Origin: JALZMG01 sp963739975
Lineage (GTDB): Bacteria; Actinomycetota; Acidimicrobiia; Acidimicrobiales; Ilumatobacteraceae
NCBI GenBank assembly: GCA_963739975.1
Contig: CAVUCK010000017.1
Span: forward strand, 1 to 64,000
DNA length: 64,000 nucleotides
Direction: 5' to 3'
Position 1 is the stretch's first letter; the number at the start of each line of letters is the position of its first letter. Both the position numbers and the translations under genes were made by a program. Positions 26,448 through 35,384 of the stretch are shown here, in pieces. Below the pieces are notes generated by a model that searched no databases, was not told the origin of the DNA, and saw only the letters and a program-made list of their open reading frames with translations.

Positions 26448-26966
26448 TCATGTCGCCGCGACGTCGCTGCTCGTCTCGTCGCGCACCGCGGACTCGAAGG
26501 CGCGGCGCAGCTGATCGCTCGCACGCGGTGCATCCGGGTCGGGGCGCGGGATGCCGAGATGGAGCTCGCGCAGTTCGTCGATCATCGCCGCGACGAGCTC
26601 GGGACCCCCGTCGCGCAGCAGTTCGGCGCGGACCCGTAGTCGGCGCTCGCCGTCGCGGTGGGCAAGACCCCAGTTGCCGAGCGCGACCATGACCGGGAGC
26701 ACTTGGATGCCTGCCTCGGTGAGCGAGTACGCCGCCCGCTGACCTCGGCGGGCGTCGTCGCGAGTCAACAGCCCGGCGGCCACGAGCTGCTTGAGGCGGC
26801 TGGCGAGGATGTTGGTGGCGATGCCTTCCTCCGAGCCGGCGATCAGCTGGCGGAAGTGGAGGCGGTTGCCGAACATGATGTCGCGCAGCACGAGCATTGC
26901 CCACGGGTCGCCGAGCACCTCGACGGCGGCGTTGATCGCGCATCCCGAGCGGGGGGCCGTGTCCAT
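26448..26966 (-). CDS. HxlR-family transcriptional regulator
   Basis: 172 residues. The winged helix has the HxlR pattern: CAINAAVEVLGDPWAMLVLRDIMFG, RLHFRQLIAGSEEGIATNILASRLKQLVAAGLL, then YSLTEAGIQVLPVMVALGNWG. It is slightly long for the family, with a helical C-terminal extension (~110-172). It is divergent from the DHFR-like gene; a long inverted repeat in the gap is the obvious operator for both. Confidence 0.93.
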   Translation of the reverse strand: MDTAPRSGCAINAAVEVLGDPWAMLVLRDIMFGNRLHFRQLIAGSEEGIATNILASRLKQLVAAGLLTRDDARRGQRAAYSLTEAGIQVLPVMVALGNWGLAHRDGERRLRVRAELLRDGGPELVAAMIDELRELHLGIPRPDPDAPRASDQLRRAFESAVRDETSSDVAAT

Positions 26967-26980
26967 GCGTTCCTCCTCAA

Positions 26981-27043
26981 AGTGCTTGCAATCTGCTACT
27001 GCTTTCCGCTACGGTACCAGAGCAGTTGCATATCGCAAGCACT
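26981..27043. promoter_or_regulatory. HxlR operator candidate
   Basis: Perfect 9-bp inverted repeat AGTGCTTGC (26981-26989) and GCAAGCACT (27035-27043), 45 nt apart, in the 95-bp gap between hxlR-like and DHFR-like genes. TTGCAAT and TTGCATAT near the inner edges extend the similarity. The spacing would place one site over each promoter. Confidence 0.65.
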
Positions 27044-27061
27044 CTACCACGGGAGGCAGCC

Positions 27062-27718
27062 ATGACCCAGGTCCGCGTCCACAACTTCTCGATCTCCCTG
27101 GACGGGTTCGGGACCGGCGACGCCATCACGTTCGACGCCCCGTTCGGTCACGCCGGGGAACGCCTGCACGAGTGGATGTTCGCCACCCGGTTCTGGCGAT
27201 CGATGGTTGGGGAGACCGGTGGCACCGTCGGTGTCGATCACTCGTTCGCTGAACGCCACGGCCTCGGCATCGGTGCCGAGATCATGGGCCGAGGCAAGTT
27301 CGGCGCGCAGACCGGCCCCTGGACCGACGTCGGCACCGACGACGAGTGGCGCGGCTGGTGGGGGCCGAACCCGCCGTTCCACACGCCGGTGTTCGTGCTC
27401 ACCCACCACCCACGCCCGTCGATCGAGATGGAAGGCGGCACCGTGTTCCACTTCATCGACGCCACCCCACACGACGCGCTGGGCCTCGCCCGGGAGGCAG
27501 CCGGCGACCTCGACGTGCGCATCGGCGGTGGTCCGACGGTCATCCGCGACTTCCTCGCCGCCGAGCTCATCGACACGCTCCACGTCGTGCAGGTGCCGAT
27601 CCTGCTCGGCCGCGGCGTTCGCCTGTGGGACGGTGTCGAGGGCGTCGAGGAGCGCTATGACGTCGAGGCGGTCTCGTCACCGAGCGGTGTGACCCACCTC
27701 ACCTTCACCCGTCGATAG
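27062..27718 (+). CDS. dihydrofolate-reductase-family protein (RibD C-terminal fold)
   Basis: 218 residues from ATG 27062 (GGAGG 5 nt upstream). It follows the RibD_C/YyaP pattern: VRVHNFSISLDGFGTG at the N-terminus, GAEIMGRGKFG, FVLTHHPRPSIEMEGGTVFHF, the NADPH-loop equivalent VRIGGGPTVIRDFLAAELIDTLHVVQVPILLGRGVRLW. The family reduces pterin-like or deazaflavin substrates, but most members are uncharacterised. Divergent from, and probably repressed by, the HxlR regulator. It ends at a dispersed palindromic element shared with the convergent acetyltransferase gene. Confidence 0.9.
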   Translation: MTQVRVHNFSISLDGFGTGDAITFDAPFGHAGERLHEWMFATRFWRSMVGETGGTVGVDHSFAERHGLGIGAEIMGRGKFGAQTGPWTDVGTDDEWRGWWGPNPPFHTPVFVLTHHPRPSIEMEGGTVFHFIDATPHDALGLAREAAGDLDVRIGGGPTVIRDFLAAELIDTLHVVQVPILLGRGVRLWDGVEGVEERYDVEAVSSPSGVTHLTFTRR

Positions 27719-27742
27719 CCACGTCGTCCTGACCATCACCAT

Positions 27743-27812
27743 CTGGGCGCGGAGGTTCTCATCTTCGAGAACGTGCGCGCCCAGAAGGGCGATTGAGAAC
27801 GTCCGCGCCCAG
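27743..27812 (+). repeat. dispersed three-armed palindromic element, copy 2 (complete)
   Basis: Arm 1 27743-27760 (CTGGGCGCGGAGGTTCTC), arm 2 27767-27784 (GAGAACGTGCGCGCCCAG), spacer AAGGGCGATT, arm 3 27795-27812 (GAGAACGTCCGCGCCCAG). Arm 1 can pair with arm 2 or arm 3, giving two alternative hairpins. It lies between convergent genes. Confidence 0.9.
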
Positions 27813-27834
27813 TTTCCACGGCAGGATCGACGGG

Positions 27835-28410
27835 TCAGCGCAGGTCGAGACGCATCAGCACGCGCCGGAAGCCGTCGAGCACGGAGTCGGTGTCGGCCGC
27901 CTTCGTGAACCCGGCCTGCTCGAACAACCGCATGGTGCCGACGTAGGCCATGGTGAGGTCGACCTTCGCTCCCCTGTTGTCGACCGGGTACCCCTCGATC
28001 GCTGGCGCGCCGTGGCCGCGGGCGAACTCCACCGCTCCCGCCAGCAGCCGGTGCGAGACGCCCTTGCCTCGATGGCCGGGGCGCACCCGGATGCACCACA
28101 CCGACCACACATCGAGGTCGTCGACGTGCGGGATCTTGCGGTTGCGAGCGAAGCTCGTGTCGGCCCTGGGGTGCACGGCCGCCCATCCGACGACGTCATC
28201 GCCGTCGTAGGCCAGCACCCCGGGGGACGGACGGTCGCGCACCAGTCGCCGCACCCGCTCGCCCCGCGCCGGTCCGACGAGCTCGCGGTTCTCCTTCGAC
28301 GAGGTCAGGCGATAGCTGAGGCACCAGCACACGTTCGCATCGGGCCGCTTGGGTCCGATCATCGCCTTGACGTCCTCGAACTCCCTGGCCGGACGCACCT
28401 CGATCGCCAT
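27835..28410 (-). CDS. GNAT-family N-acetyltransferase
   Basis: 191 residues from ATG 28410 (IEVRPAREFEDVKAMIG). The acetyl-CoA loop is VRPGHRGKGVSHRLLAGAVEFA, preceded by a strand VWSVWCIR and followed by a C-terminal MRLFEQAGF segment. The N-terminal VCWCLSYRL is typical of a group of actinobacterial GNATs of unknown substrate. An upstream in-frame start at 28437 adds nine residues and is less likely. Confidence 0.87.
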   Translation of the reverse strand: MAIEVRPAREFEDVKAMIGPKRPDANVCWCLSYRLTSSKENRELVGPARGERVRRLVRDRPSPGVLAYDGDDVVGWAAVHPRADTSFARNRKIPHVDDLDVWSVWCIRVRPGHRGKGVSHRLLAGAVEFARGHGAPAIEGYPVDNRGAKVDLTMAYVGTMRLFEQAGFTKAADTDSVLDGFRRVLMRLDLR

Positions 28411-28526
28411 GCCGACACCCTGCCAGCGCGCACCCACACCGGCAAGAGCTCCGGGAAACGCCCGCGATGTCCGCTCGTGGTCGCCTCGGAGTCAAACGAA
28501 CGCGAGGTAGCGTCACGAGTTTGCCG

Positions 28527-29339
28527 ATGAGGGTGCCGCGCATGTCCGTTCTCCCCGCCGCCGTGGCGGTCGCGCTGACTGCCCTCGGTGCGTTGGTGGA
28601 CAACCCGACCACGTCGTCCGCACCAGCGCCGACGACGCCGATCGGCGGCACACGCTCGACGGTCGGCGCGGCATCATCACCGACGACGACGACGACCGCA
28701 CCGACGACGACGACGCAACCACCAACGACGCCACCGCCGACCACCGCGGCGCCGACGACCACGTCATGCGCGTCGGTCGTGCACATCGGGGACTCGACGT
28801 CGGTCGGTCAGATGAGCGAGAGCTACATCGACGATCCGACGCTGCGCATCGACGCCCAGTACGAGCGAGTCGGCGTCGACGACGTTCGTCTGGAGATCTC
28901 CGGTGCTCGCTCCGTCGTCGAGCGGTACCGCGCCCCCAACGCCGACGAGGTTGCATCCGCATTGAAGGCGAGCGGCTACGAGGGGTGCTGGGTCCTCGCG
29001 CTCGGTGTGACGGACTCGGCCAACGTCGCCGCCGGTAGCCCGGTCCTGCACACCGAGCGGATCGATCGCATGATGGCGGTCATCGGCGACGACCCTGTGG
29101 TGTGGCTGACGGCCAAGACGATCGCCACAGAGGGCGCGTGGTCGGGTCCGAACATGCCGCCGTGGAACGAGGCGCTCGTCGCCGCGCAGGCGCGCTACCC
29201 AGACATCGCCGTGTACGACTGGGCCGCGATCGTGCGCGACGAGTGGTTCGAACCCGACGGCATCCACTACACGTCGGCCGGCAACATCGAGCGGGCCCGC
29301 TTGATCGCCGACGCCCTCGTCGCCGCGTACCCGGCCTGA
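28527..29339 (+). CDS. secreted SGNH/GDSL-type hydrolase
   Basis: 270 residues from ATG 28527 (ATG 28542 is nearly as good). A signal peptide (SVLPAAVAVALTALGALV) is followed by a ~55-residue Thr/Pro/Ser linker typical of exported actinobacterial enzymes. The catalytic domain then has block I VVHIGDSTSVG (Ser nucleophile) and block V DGIHYTSAGN (Asp-x-x-His). It resembles O-acetyl/acyl hydrolases or the C-terminal domain of OafA-like acyltransferases. Probably works on cell-surface polysaccharide. Confidence 0.88.
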   Translation: MRVPRMSVLPAAVAVALTALGALVDNPTTSSAPAPTTPIGGTRSTVGAASSPTTTTTAPTTTTQPPTTPPPTTAAPTTTSCASVVHIGDSTSVGQMSESYIDDPTLRIDAQYERVGVDDVRLEISGARSVVERYRAPNADEVASALKASGYEGCWVLALGVTDSANVAAGSPVLHTERIDRMMAVIGDDPVVWLTAKTIATEGAWSGPNMPPWNEALVAAQARYPDIAVYDWAAIVRDEWFEPDGIHYTSAGNIERARLIADALVAAYPA

Positions 29340-29385
29340 ACCGCTACGGCGAAGGCTGCCCGCCCGGTCTGGTCCGGCGCTGTTG

Positions 29386-29844
29386 TCAGTGGGGCGCTCG
29401 GGTCATCGTCGACCGGTAGCCGCCGCCGCCTGGGTAGGTCCACTCGCCGTCGAGAGCGTCACCGTCCGGCGAGTAGGTGCCACGGAAGAACGCTGGCGAG
29501 CCCTTCTCGCCGCCCCAGATGGTCAGCGTGTCGCCGTCGGGCTCGTAGACGTAGCGCAGCGTGTTGCCCAGGTTGTCGTAGAAGCACGACCGGATGTCCG
29601 GCTCCGGGTCGGCGCCGAAGTCACGGTTGTGGCCGATGACCTCGAGCCCTCGGATGCGCTGGCCGAACTGCTCGAGGTCGACGCGCTGGACGAGGAAGTG
29701 CCCGCCGTCCATCCAGTCGTACGTGGCGGTGCCCTGGGCCCCGCCCGACACCCGCCAGGTGCCGATGAGGCGACCGAGCGGTTGCAGGTCGGGATGTGGT
29801 TGGGGTGTCGGTGGCATGGCGGGTTCGGTGGTGTCGTCGCGCAC
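29386..29844 (-). CDS. DUF1579-like lipocalin-fold protein
   Basis: 152 residues from GTG 29844, 6 nt after a GGAG. The core reads LGRLIGTWRVSGGAQGTATYDWMDGGHFLVQRVD, RSCFYDNLGNTLRYVYEPDGDTLTIWGG and a terminal YRSTMTR. This beta-barrel pattern is seen in small DUF1579/THAP4-like proteins, often next to sigma factors of this type. It sits 83 bp downstream of the SnoaL-domain sigma factor on the same strand, so it may belong to its regulon. Confidence 0.7.
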   Translation of the reverse strand: MRDDTTEPAMPPTPQPHPDLQPLGRLIGTWRVSGGAQGTATYDWMDGGHFLVQRVDLEQFGQRIRGLEVIGHNRDFGADPEPDIRSCFYDNLGNTLRYVYEPDGDTLTIWGGEKGSPAFFRGTYSPDGDALDGEWTYPGGGGYRSTMTRAPH

Positions 29845-29927
29845 GGTCGTCTCCTGTTCGATGGGGCTGCGAGCTGCAGCCACTCGTTGTGACGACGTCG
29901 GCGCGGAAAAGGAATCGGGAACCAGCG

Positions 29928-31049
29928 TCAGCCTGGCAGCGTGGGCGCGAGACCGAACGCCGGGTAGAGGTCGGGGAGGTCGAAGTCGACGATCTCGACG
30001 ATTCGGCCGTCGTCGACCCGGATGACCTCGAGCGCAGTGATCCGGTAGTCGGGCGCGCCCGGGCTGCGCAGGTAGATGGCGGCAGCTGGTTGACCGTTCG
30101 CGGCGGCGGGGATGATCCGGTACTCGCCTGGCGGGGCGAACTTGCGGCTGCCATTGATGAACGCGTCGCGCGAGTCGCACCAGATCCCCATCTGCGGGTA
30201 GGCGACCCGTACGTCCTGTGCGAGCAGCCGAGCGAGGGCCTCCACATCGTCGCGTTCGAGGGCATCGATGTAGCGCTGCAGCGCCACTCGTTCGGCGTCG
30301 TCGGGCTGGTTCTCGGGGGCCCAGTCGTCCCGCCGCCGTGGGAGGCGCTGGCGCACGATCGGGCGGGCCCGTTGCAGCGTGCTCTTCACCGCCGCCTCGG
30401 TGGTCTGGAGGATCGAAGCCACCTCACTGGCCGGCCACCCGAGGACGTCGCGCAACACGAGCACGGCACGCTGGCGTGGCGAGAGGTGCTGGATGGCGGC
30501 GAGGAACGCCAGCTCGACGGTCTCGGACTCGATCATCGCGGCACCCGGATCGTCGCCGGCCGGGCCGAGGAGGGCGTCGGGGAACGGCTCGATCCAGGCC
30601 AGGTCGTCGACAGGCTCGGGGACGCCGTCGGCGTCGATCGGTGCCACCACGTCGAACGGCAGGTAGCGCTGTGGCCGTCGTTTGAGCACGTCGAGGCAGC
30701 GGTTGGTGGCGATCTTGTACAGCCACGCCCGGAACGTGGACCGCCCCTCGAACGTGTCCAGCCGGCGCCACGCCTGCAGGAACGTGTCCTGAACGAGGTC
30801 CTCGGCGTCGGTGAACGAACCGACCATCCGATAGCAGTGGACTCTGATCTCTCGGCGGTGCTGTTCGAACAGCTCGGCGAACGCCGACTCGTCGCCGGCG
30901 CCGGCGGCCGCCACGCGGGGGTCGATCTCGACGGGCCGGTCGTCGGCTGCACTCGCCATCACCGACGATGATGCCTCGTCCGGGTTTCCGTCACGACCGG
31001 AGTTGGACCCGGGCGTGCTCATCGGCGGTGTCGTTAGCACCTCGCTCAC
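29928..31049 (-). CDS. ECF sigma factor with C-terminal SnoaL-like domain (SigG/SigJ type)
   Basis: 373 residues. Sigma region 2 is FAELFEQHRREIRVHCYRMVGSFTDAEDLVQDTFLQAWRR with FRAWLYKIATNRCLD; region 4 is LSPRQRAVLVLRDVLGWPASEVASILQTTEAAVKSTLQRAR. After residue ~240 comes an NTF2/SnoaL-like domain (YIDALERDDVEALARLLAQDVRVAYPQMGIW) that in such sigma factors replaces an anti-sigma factor as the control element. A long polar N-terminus precedes region 2, and starts at internal Met residues (e.g. 10 or 31) are possible. Confidence 0.9.
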   Translation of the reverse strand: MSEVLTTPPMSTPGSNSGRDGNPDEASSSVMASAADDRPVEIDPRVAAAGAGDESAFAELFEQHRREIRVHCYRMVGSFTDAEDLVQDTFLQAWRRLDTFEGRSTFRAWLYKIATNRCLDVLKRRPQRYLPFDVVAPIDADGVPEPVDDLAWIEPFPDALLGPAGDDPGAAMIESETVELAFLAAIQHLSPRQRAVLVLRDVLGWPASEVASILQTTEAAVKSTLQRARPIVRQRLPRRRDDWAPENQPDDAERVALQRYIDALERDDVEALARLLAQDVRVAYPQMGIWCDSRDAFINGSRKFAPPGEYRIIPAAANGQPAAAIYLRSPGAPDYRITALEVIRVDDGRIVEIVDFDLPDLYPAFGLAPTLPG

Positions 31050-31117
31050 GGCCGGTGTCTTGCATGCGGGGGAACGCCGGTGAGAGACACCGGCGAACGA
31101 CCTCCAGGCAGGGCACC

Positions 31118-31303
31118 ATGAGGATCAAGGCATCGCTGGCGGGCGCGGCGGTGGCCATCACCGGGCTGATCGGCGCCGGTGCGAGCACGGCGTCGGCGGG
31201 GTGCGGCATCACGCTCGAGTCAGCTCCAGCAACCGTCGTCGCACCAGCAGGCGGCAGCCCCACACCTCTCACTCGGGTCCGCCAACCACTACGCCAGCGG
31301 TGA
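31118..31303 (+). CDS. short secreted protein, possibly truncated
   Basis: 61 residues from ATG 31118 after a good AGGCAGGG. A clear signal peptide (MRIKASLAGAAVAITGLIGAGASTASA) is followed by only ~34 residues (GCGITLESAPATVV..., ending RVRQPLRQR). So short a mature part with an Arg-rich end suggests that a frameshift ended a longer secreted protein. Coding bias continues in another frame for ~90 bp. Family not recognised. Confidence 0.5.
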   Translation: MRIKASLAGAAVAITGLIGAGASTASAGCGITLESAPATVVAPAGGSPTPLTRVRQPLRQR

Positions 31304-31396
31304 CCGCACAGTTCGTGACGAGCGTGCGCGGTACCGCACGCAAGACCCGGCAGCGGGCGCCCCGATACCGTCAAGTACCGCACGACGGCAGGCGGT

Positions 31397-33718
31397 TCAA
31401 CGCTGGCTGTTCGGGGATCGGATCCCGTACTCGTCCAAGATCGCTTCGACCGAGTGCGTCCGGCCGCGGGCGATCGCGTCTGCGTAGTCCGCTGCTTCGA
31501 GCTCGGTGCGCACGATGGGGTCGACCACGACGCCGTGGAGGACGTGGTGGGCGGTGGCGTTGAACCGGCAGGTGCGGGCCAACCCGAGCAGCTCGGCGGC
31601 GATTCCCGGCTGGCCACGACACGCCTCGGAGTACGCGAGGGCCAGCATGCAGTCGCCTTCGATCCGGTAGCCCTCGCCGTCGGCGATGTCGAGGGCATGG
31701 GCCAGTTGCAGGCGGCCGGAGACGCCGTCGATCATCTCGGTGACGGCGCGGGAGTACGACGTGAGCCAGGTCTCGGAAAGGCCGGCGGTGTGGAGGTACT
31801 CGTATTGCTGGCCGATCCCGCGTTGCGCCCAGTACGGGTCGCGCAGGGCGAGCCCGTGGAGCCACATCGCCCAGTTGAGGATGAACCGGTCGTAGCCGTC
31901 GGCGCTGCACCTGGACTCGAGCTCGGTGACCTGCTGGTCGAGGTCGGCGAGCGTGGTGCGGCCGGCGTGGGCGACGATGGCGAACGCGCGGAGCAGGTTC
32001 GAGAGCCGCTGGTCGGGTGAGATCTCGAGCACCTCGGCGAGCGCCTGGTCGGCGCGGGCCGGGTCGAGCAAGTGCTGCAGCATCAAGAACTGCTGCGCCA
32101 GCGCAGCGGCCGCGACGTCGCGGCCCGCCGCCAGCTGGGCGGACTCCTGCGCCGAGCCGATCATGGCCAGGAAGTCCCCGTCGCCTTGGGCGACGTCCGC
32201 GCGGAGCAACGCGACCCAGGCCCCGGTCCGAGGTTCGAGATCGTGGGCGGCGATCGCGTCGAGCCAGCGGTGACCCTCGGCGCAACCCACCGCGTTGCGC
32301 CACAAGAACGAGCGGGTGATGGCCAGTTCGGCGGCGTCGTCGAACTGACCGGTGTCGAGGCTCGACCAGAACGCCTGGCGCACGTGCTCGGCGTCGGCAC
32401 GCTGACGGGCGGCGAGACGGCCGGAGATCCAGCGGTCGACCTTGCTCGTCGCGGTCGCCGCTGCGACGACCCACCTCCGATGGTGCTCGAATGCCGCGTC
32501 GCGCTCACCGCATTCACCGAGCCGCTCGATCGCGAACGCCCGGATCGTCTCGAGGAGCCGGTACGAGCTCGTGTCGAGATCGCGCACCACGAGGCTCTTG
32601 TCCACCAAGGCGGCCAGCACGCCAGTGAGATCCGCGCCGTCGAGCAATGGTTGCAGCGGCTGCAGCGCGTCGAGTCGGAAGTCGGACGGGAACACGCCGA
32701 GATGGCGGAGCAGCCGCTGCTCGGGCTCATCGAGTAGCGCGTAGCTCCAGTCGATGGCAGCCGTCATCGTCTGGTGACGGGCTTCGCCGCGGGCGGGCTG
32801 GGCCGGCAGCCGGTTGGCGGGGTCGCGCAGCTGTCGGCTCAGCTCGTCGAGGCTCCAGCGGCGCACCTGCCCGGCTGCCAGCTCGACGGCGAGGGGAAGG
32901 CCGTCGAGGCGGGCGCAGACGTCGACGATCTGGGCGTCTGCCGCGTCCCATGCGACGCGCGGTTCGAGTCGGCGGGCCCGTTCGACGAACAGCTCGGCGG
33001 CGGCGGCACCGAGGGCCTCGACGGGGATCAGGTGCTCGTCGCGGAGTCCGAGCGGTTCGCGGCTGGTGGCCAGGATGCGCCACGTACCGCCGCCGGCAAG
33101 CGCCACGTCGACGAGCTCGGCTGCGGCGTCGATCACGTGCTCGCAGTTGTCCACCACGATCAGCATCGACCGGTCGGCCAGATGGGCACCGAGCTCGGCG
33201 GTGGAGCGGGCGGCATCGCCTTCCACGCCGAGGGCATCCGCCCACGCCCCGAGCACGTCGCCCGCCGTGTGCGCTGGTACGAGATCGACGAACGCAACGC
33301 CGTCCGGCCAGCGCTCCACGCCGTGATGGGCGACGGCCAGCGCGACGCTCGTCTTGCCCACGCCGCCCGGGCCGATCAGCGACGTGAGCCGAACCTGCTG
33401 GAGCTGCGCGGCGACCGTCTCGACCAGCTCCGCCCGGCCGATCAGGTCGGCTCGAAGGGCCGGGAGTCGACCGCTGAGACGGCGGGCGTTGGCGAGGCGC
33501 TGGTCGATGTCCGCGGCGTCCGGCGCCTGGAGCACGGACAGCGCCCGGCGGTCGCTCGCACCGAACTTGCGGAGCACCGACGACACGTGCGTCTCCACCG
33601 TGCGCACCGACACGAACAGTTGCTCGGCGATCTCGGCGTTCGTCAGCCGCCGCTGGAGGAGCGCGAGCACCTCGGCCTCCCGTGCCGTCAGCGTCCCCGC
33701 TGCCTCCAGGCGCACCAC
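31397..33718 (-). CDS. LuxR-type regulator with N-terminal HTH, AAA/NB-ARC ATPase and TPR region
   Basis: 773 residues. Unlike MalT, the LuxR helix-turn-helix is at the N-terminus (LTAREAEVLALLQRRLTNAEIAEQLFVSVRTVETHVSSVLRKFG). A linker leads to an ATPase with Walker A GPGGVGKTSVALAVA, Walker B RSMLIVVDNCEHV, the sensor ILATSREPLGL and the GLPLAVELAAGQVR helix typical of AfsR/NB-ARC STAND regulators. Residues ~330-773 are helical repeats for ligand or partner sensing. It points away from the flavoenzyme gene and lies 131 bp from it, so that gene and perhaps the downstream genes are likely targets. Confidence 0.9.
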   Translation of the reverse strand: MVRLEAAGTLTAREAEVLALLQRRLTNAEIAEQLFVSVRTVETHVSSVLRKFGASDRRALSVLQAPDAADIDQRLANARRLSGRLPALRADLIGRAELVETVAAQLQQVRLTSLIGPGGVGKTSVALAVAHHGVERWPDGVAFVDLVPAHTAGDVLGAWADALGVEGDAARSTAELGAHLADRSMLIVVDNCEHVIDAAAELVDVALAGGGTWRILATSREPLGLRDEHLIPVEALGAAAAELFVERARRLEPRVAWDAADAQIVDVCARLDGLPLAVELAAGQVRRWSLDELSRQLRDPANRLPAQPARGEARHQTMTAAIDWSYALLDEPEQRLLRHLGVFPSDFRLDALQPLQPLLDGADLTGVLAALVDKSLVVRDLDTSSYRLLETIRAFAIERLGECGERDAAFEHHRRWVVAAATATSKVDRWISGRLAARQRADAEHVRQAFWSSLDTGQFDDAAELAITRSFLWRNAVGCAEGHRWLDAIAAHDLEPRTGAWVALLRADVAQGDGDFLAMIGSAQESAQLAAGRDVAAAALAQQFLMLQHLLDPARADQALAEVLEISPDQRLSNLLRAFAIVAHAGRTTLADLDQQVTELESRCSADGYDRFILNWAMWLHGLALRDPYWAQRGIGQQYEYLHTAGLSETWLTSYSRAVTEMIDGVSGRLQLAHALDIADGEGYRIEGDCMLALAYSEACRGQPGIAAELLGLARTCRFNATAHHVLHGVVVDPIVRTELEAADYADAIARGRTHSVEAILDEYGIRSPNSQR

Positions 33719-33849
33719 GCAGCGAGTCTGCCAAACGCGCGGATTTCACGGAGACGAACCCGTGGTGGGCACGGATGCGCCAGCCGACCTCGCGGCGCAC
33801 CCTGGTGGCGGTGGCCACGCGGTGCCACCCACCATCAGGAGACCGACCC

Positions 33850-35121
33850 ATGACCGTTCTCGACCCGTATCCCGCCCACCTGGAGGACGCCACGGTCGAT
33901 CGCCAGTCGGCGATCGGCACCGTCGCGGTTGCCTGGCGTCGGCTGCTCGCCGACGACCCGGACGGGGGCCCAGGCCTCCCCCTCCCGAGCACGACACCCG
34001 ACGCTGCGCTCCTCCAGGCGGTCGGCGAGACCGCCGCGCCGGCTGACCGCGCCGGCGACCTCGTCGGCTGCCACGACCGCATGGTGGCCGACGGCCTGTT
34101 CCACATCCTCGTGCCGCGCCAGCTCGGTGGCGCCGGCGGGAGTGTTGTCGACTGGTTCGACGCCGCGTCGGCTGTCGCCCACGCCGACCCGGCGGCGGGC
34201 TGGATCATGGCCCAGGGCGCGGCGCAGAGCGCCTGGATCGCCGTGTCGGGCTCACCTGAGTTTGCGACCGAGTTCTTCCGGCGTCGCCAGTCGATCGCCA
34301 CCAGCAGCGCCGGCAACGCCACCGCCGAACGACAGGGCGACGACTACGTCGTGCGCAACGCCCGCTGGGCGTACGTCTCCGGCTGCCAGGGCGCCGCCTA
34401 CCTCGGCGGCATGGTCCGCACCACCACCGGCGATGGAACGCCAGAGAGCCGCATGGTCCTCGTGCCTGCTGCGGACGCGACGATCCTGCCGAGCTGGGAC
34501 ACGCTCGGCCTGCGCGGGACGGGCAGTCATCACATCGACCTCGGCGACGAGATCACGGTCCCCGCCACCCGGACCTTCACCTGGCCCAGCCTGACGATCA
34601 CCCGGCCCGGCCCGTTGGCCAACTTCGCCGCGCACACGCTCTCGCTCATCTCGCTGTCGGCCGCAGCGGTGAACCTCGGCGCCGCCCGTCGAGCGATCGA
34701 AGAAGCGACGGCGTCGGCCGAAGCCAAGATGCACCGCTTCGACACCGTGCCGGTCATCCAGCAGTCACCGTTCGTCCGAGGGATCGCCGAACTGCACGGC
34801 CAGGTCGAACTGGCCACCGCCGGTCTCCGCGCCCTGGTCGAGCGGCTGTGGGATGGCGCCGTCGCCGGGAACCGGCCGAGCAACGAGCAGCGGGCCCGGC
34901 TCCGCCTCGCCGCAGCTGCGGCGATCAGCACCGGCGCCGACGTCGTCCGATCGGCGCAGCTGCTGACCGGTGCCGATGCGCTCCATCGATCCCATCCCCT
35001 GGAGCGCCTCGGGCGGGACACCCAGATGCTGCTCAACCACGTCGTGACGAACCCGTCGACCCGCGAGCAGCTCGCCGCAGTGCTCCTGGGCAGCTATCAG
35101 GGACCGCCCGCCTTCATCTGA
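33850..35121 (+). CDS. acyl-CoA-dehydrogenase-fold flavoenzyme (DszC/HpaH-like monooxygenase type)
   Basis: 423 residues from ATG 33850 (AGGAG upstream). It has the ACAD fold: N-terminal helices with LFHILVPRQLGGAGGSVVDWFDAASAVAHADPAAGW, the middle beta domain (DYVVRNARWAYVSGCQGAAYLGG), GSHHIDLGDEITVPATRTF, and a C-terminal four-helix bundle ending QMLLNHVVTNPSTREQ. WxxxSG and the terminal histidine-containing helix fit group D flavin monooxygenases rather than true dehydrogenases, and no catalytic Glu base is obvious. Divergent from the LuxR-ATPase regulator; it ends at a dispersed palindromic element. Confidence 0.87.
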   Translation: MTVLDPYPAHLEDATVDRQSAIGTVAVAWRRLLADDPDGGPGLPLPSTTPDAALLQAVGETAAPADRAGDLVGCHDRMVADGLFHILVPRQLGGAGGSVVDWFDAASAVAHADPAAGWIMAQGAAQSAWIAVSGSPEFATEFFRRRQSIATSSAGNATAERQGDDYVVRNARWAYVSGCQGAAYLGGMVRTTTGDGTPESRMVLVPAADATILPSWDTLGLRGTGSHHIDLGDEITVPATRTFTWPSLTITRPGPLANFAAHTLSLISLSAAAVNLGAARRAIEEATASAEAKMHRFDTVPVIQQSPFVRGIAELHGQVELATAGLRALVERLWDGAVAGNRPSNEQRARLRLAAAAAISTGADVVRSAQLLTGADALHRSHPLERLGRDTQMLLNHVVTNPSTREQLAAVLLGSYQGPPAFI

Positions 35122-35163
35122 CGCTGACCAGCGACGGCTCCGAGTCAACGGGCTCCGCTCGAT

Positions 35164-35233
35164 CTGGGCGCGGAGGTTCTCGAAATCGAGAACGTCCGCG
35201 CCCAGATGGCGGCTTGGGACGCTCCGCGCCCAG
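35164..35233 (+). repeat. dispersed three-armed palindromic element, copy 3
   Basis: Arm 1 35164-35181 and arm 2 35188-35205 are nearly perfect complements with a GAAATC-type loop. After a 10-nt spacer, arm 3 (35216-35233, GGGACGCTCCGCGCCCAG) is kept with a few changes. This copy lies between two genes in the same direction, 43 bp after the flavoenzyme stop. Confidence 0.88.
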
Positions 35234-35341
35234 ATCGACCTACACGAACCGGCAAATGATGCGTCGGCGGCGCGAGGAGCGATGGCACTTCCGGGAACAC
35301 CGGGGGTTGTGCCGGCCACTCAGTGGCGACGACAGTGGACC

Positions 35342-35361
35342 ATCCGGCCGGGCGGCCGGAT
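35342..35361 (+). promoter_or_regulatory. leader hairpin before the duplicated-domain gene
   Basis: Perfect 8-bp stem ATCCGGCC (35342-35349) and GGCCGGAT (35354-35361) with a GGGC loop, about 10 nt before the GAGGGAGGA ribosome site of the gene starting at 35385. Without a U-tract it is more likely a leader structure or protein site than a terminator. Confidence 0.45.
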
Positions 35362-35384
35362 CTGCGTCCTGAGGGAGGACTCCA

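Noticed and set aside
31304..31396. tRNA or small RNA gene in the gap after the short secreted protein
   Set aside because: No cloverleaf, no TTCGANTC-type T-loop and no terminator; coding-like sequence in another frame explains it better.
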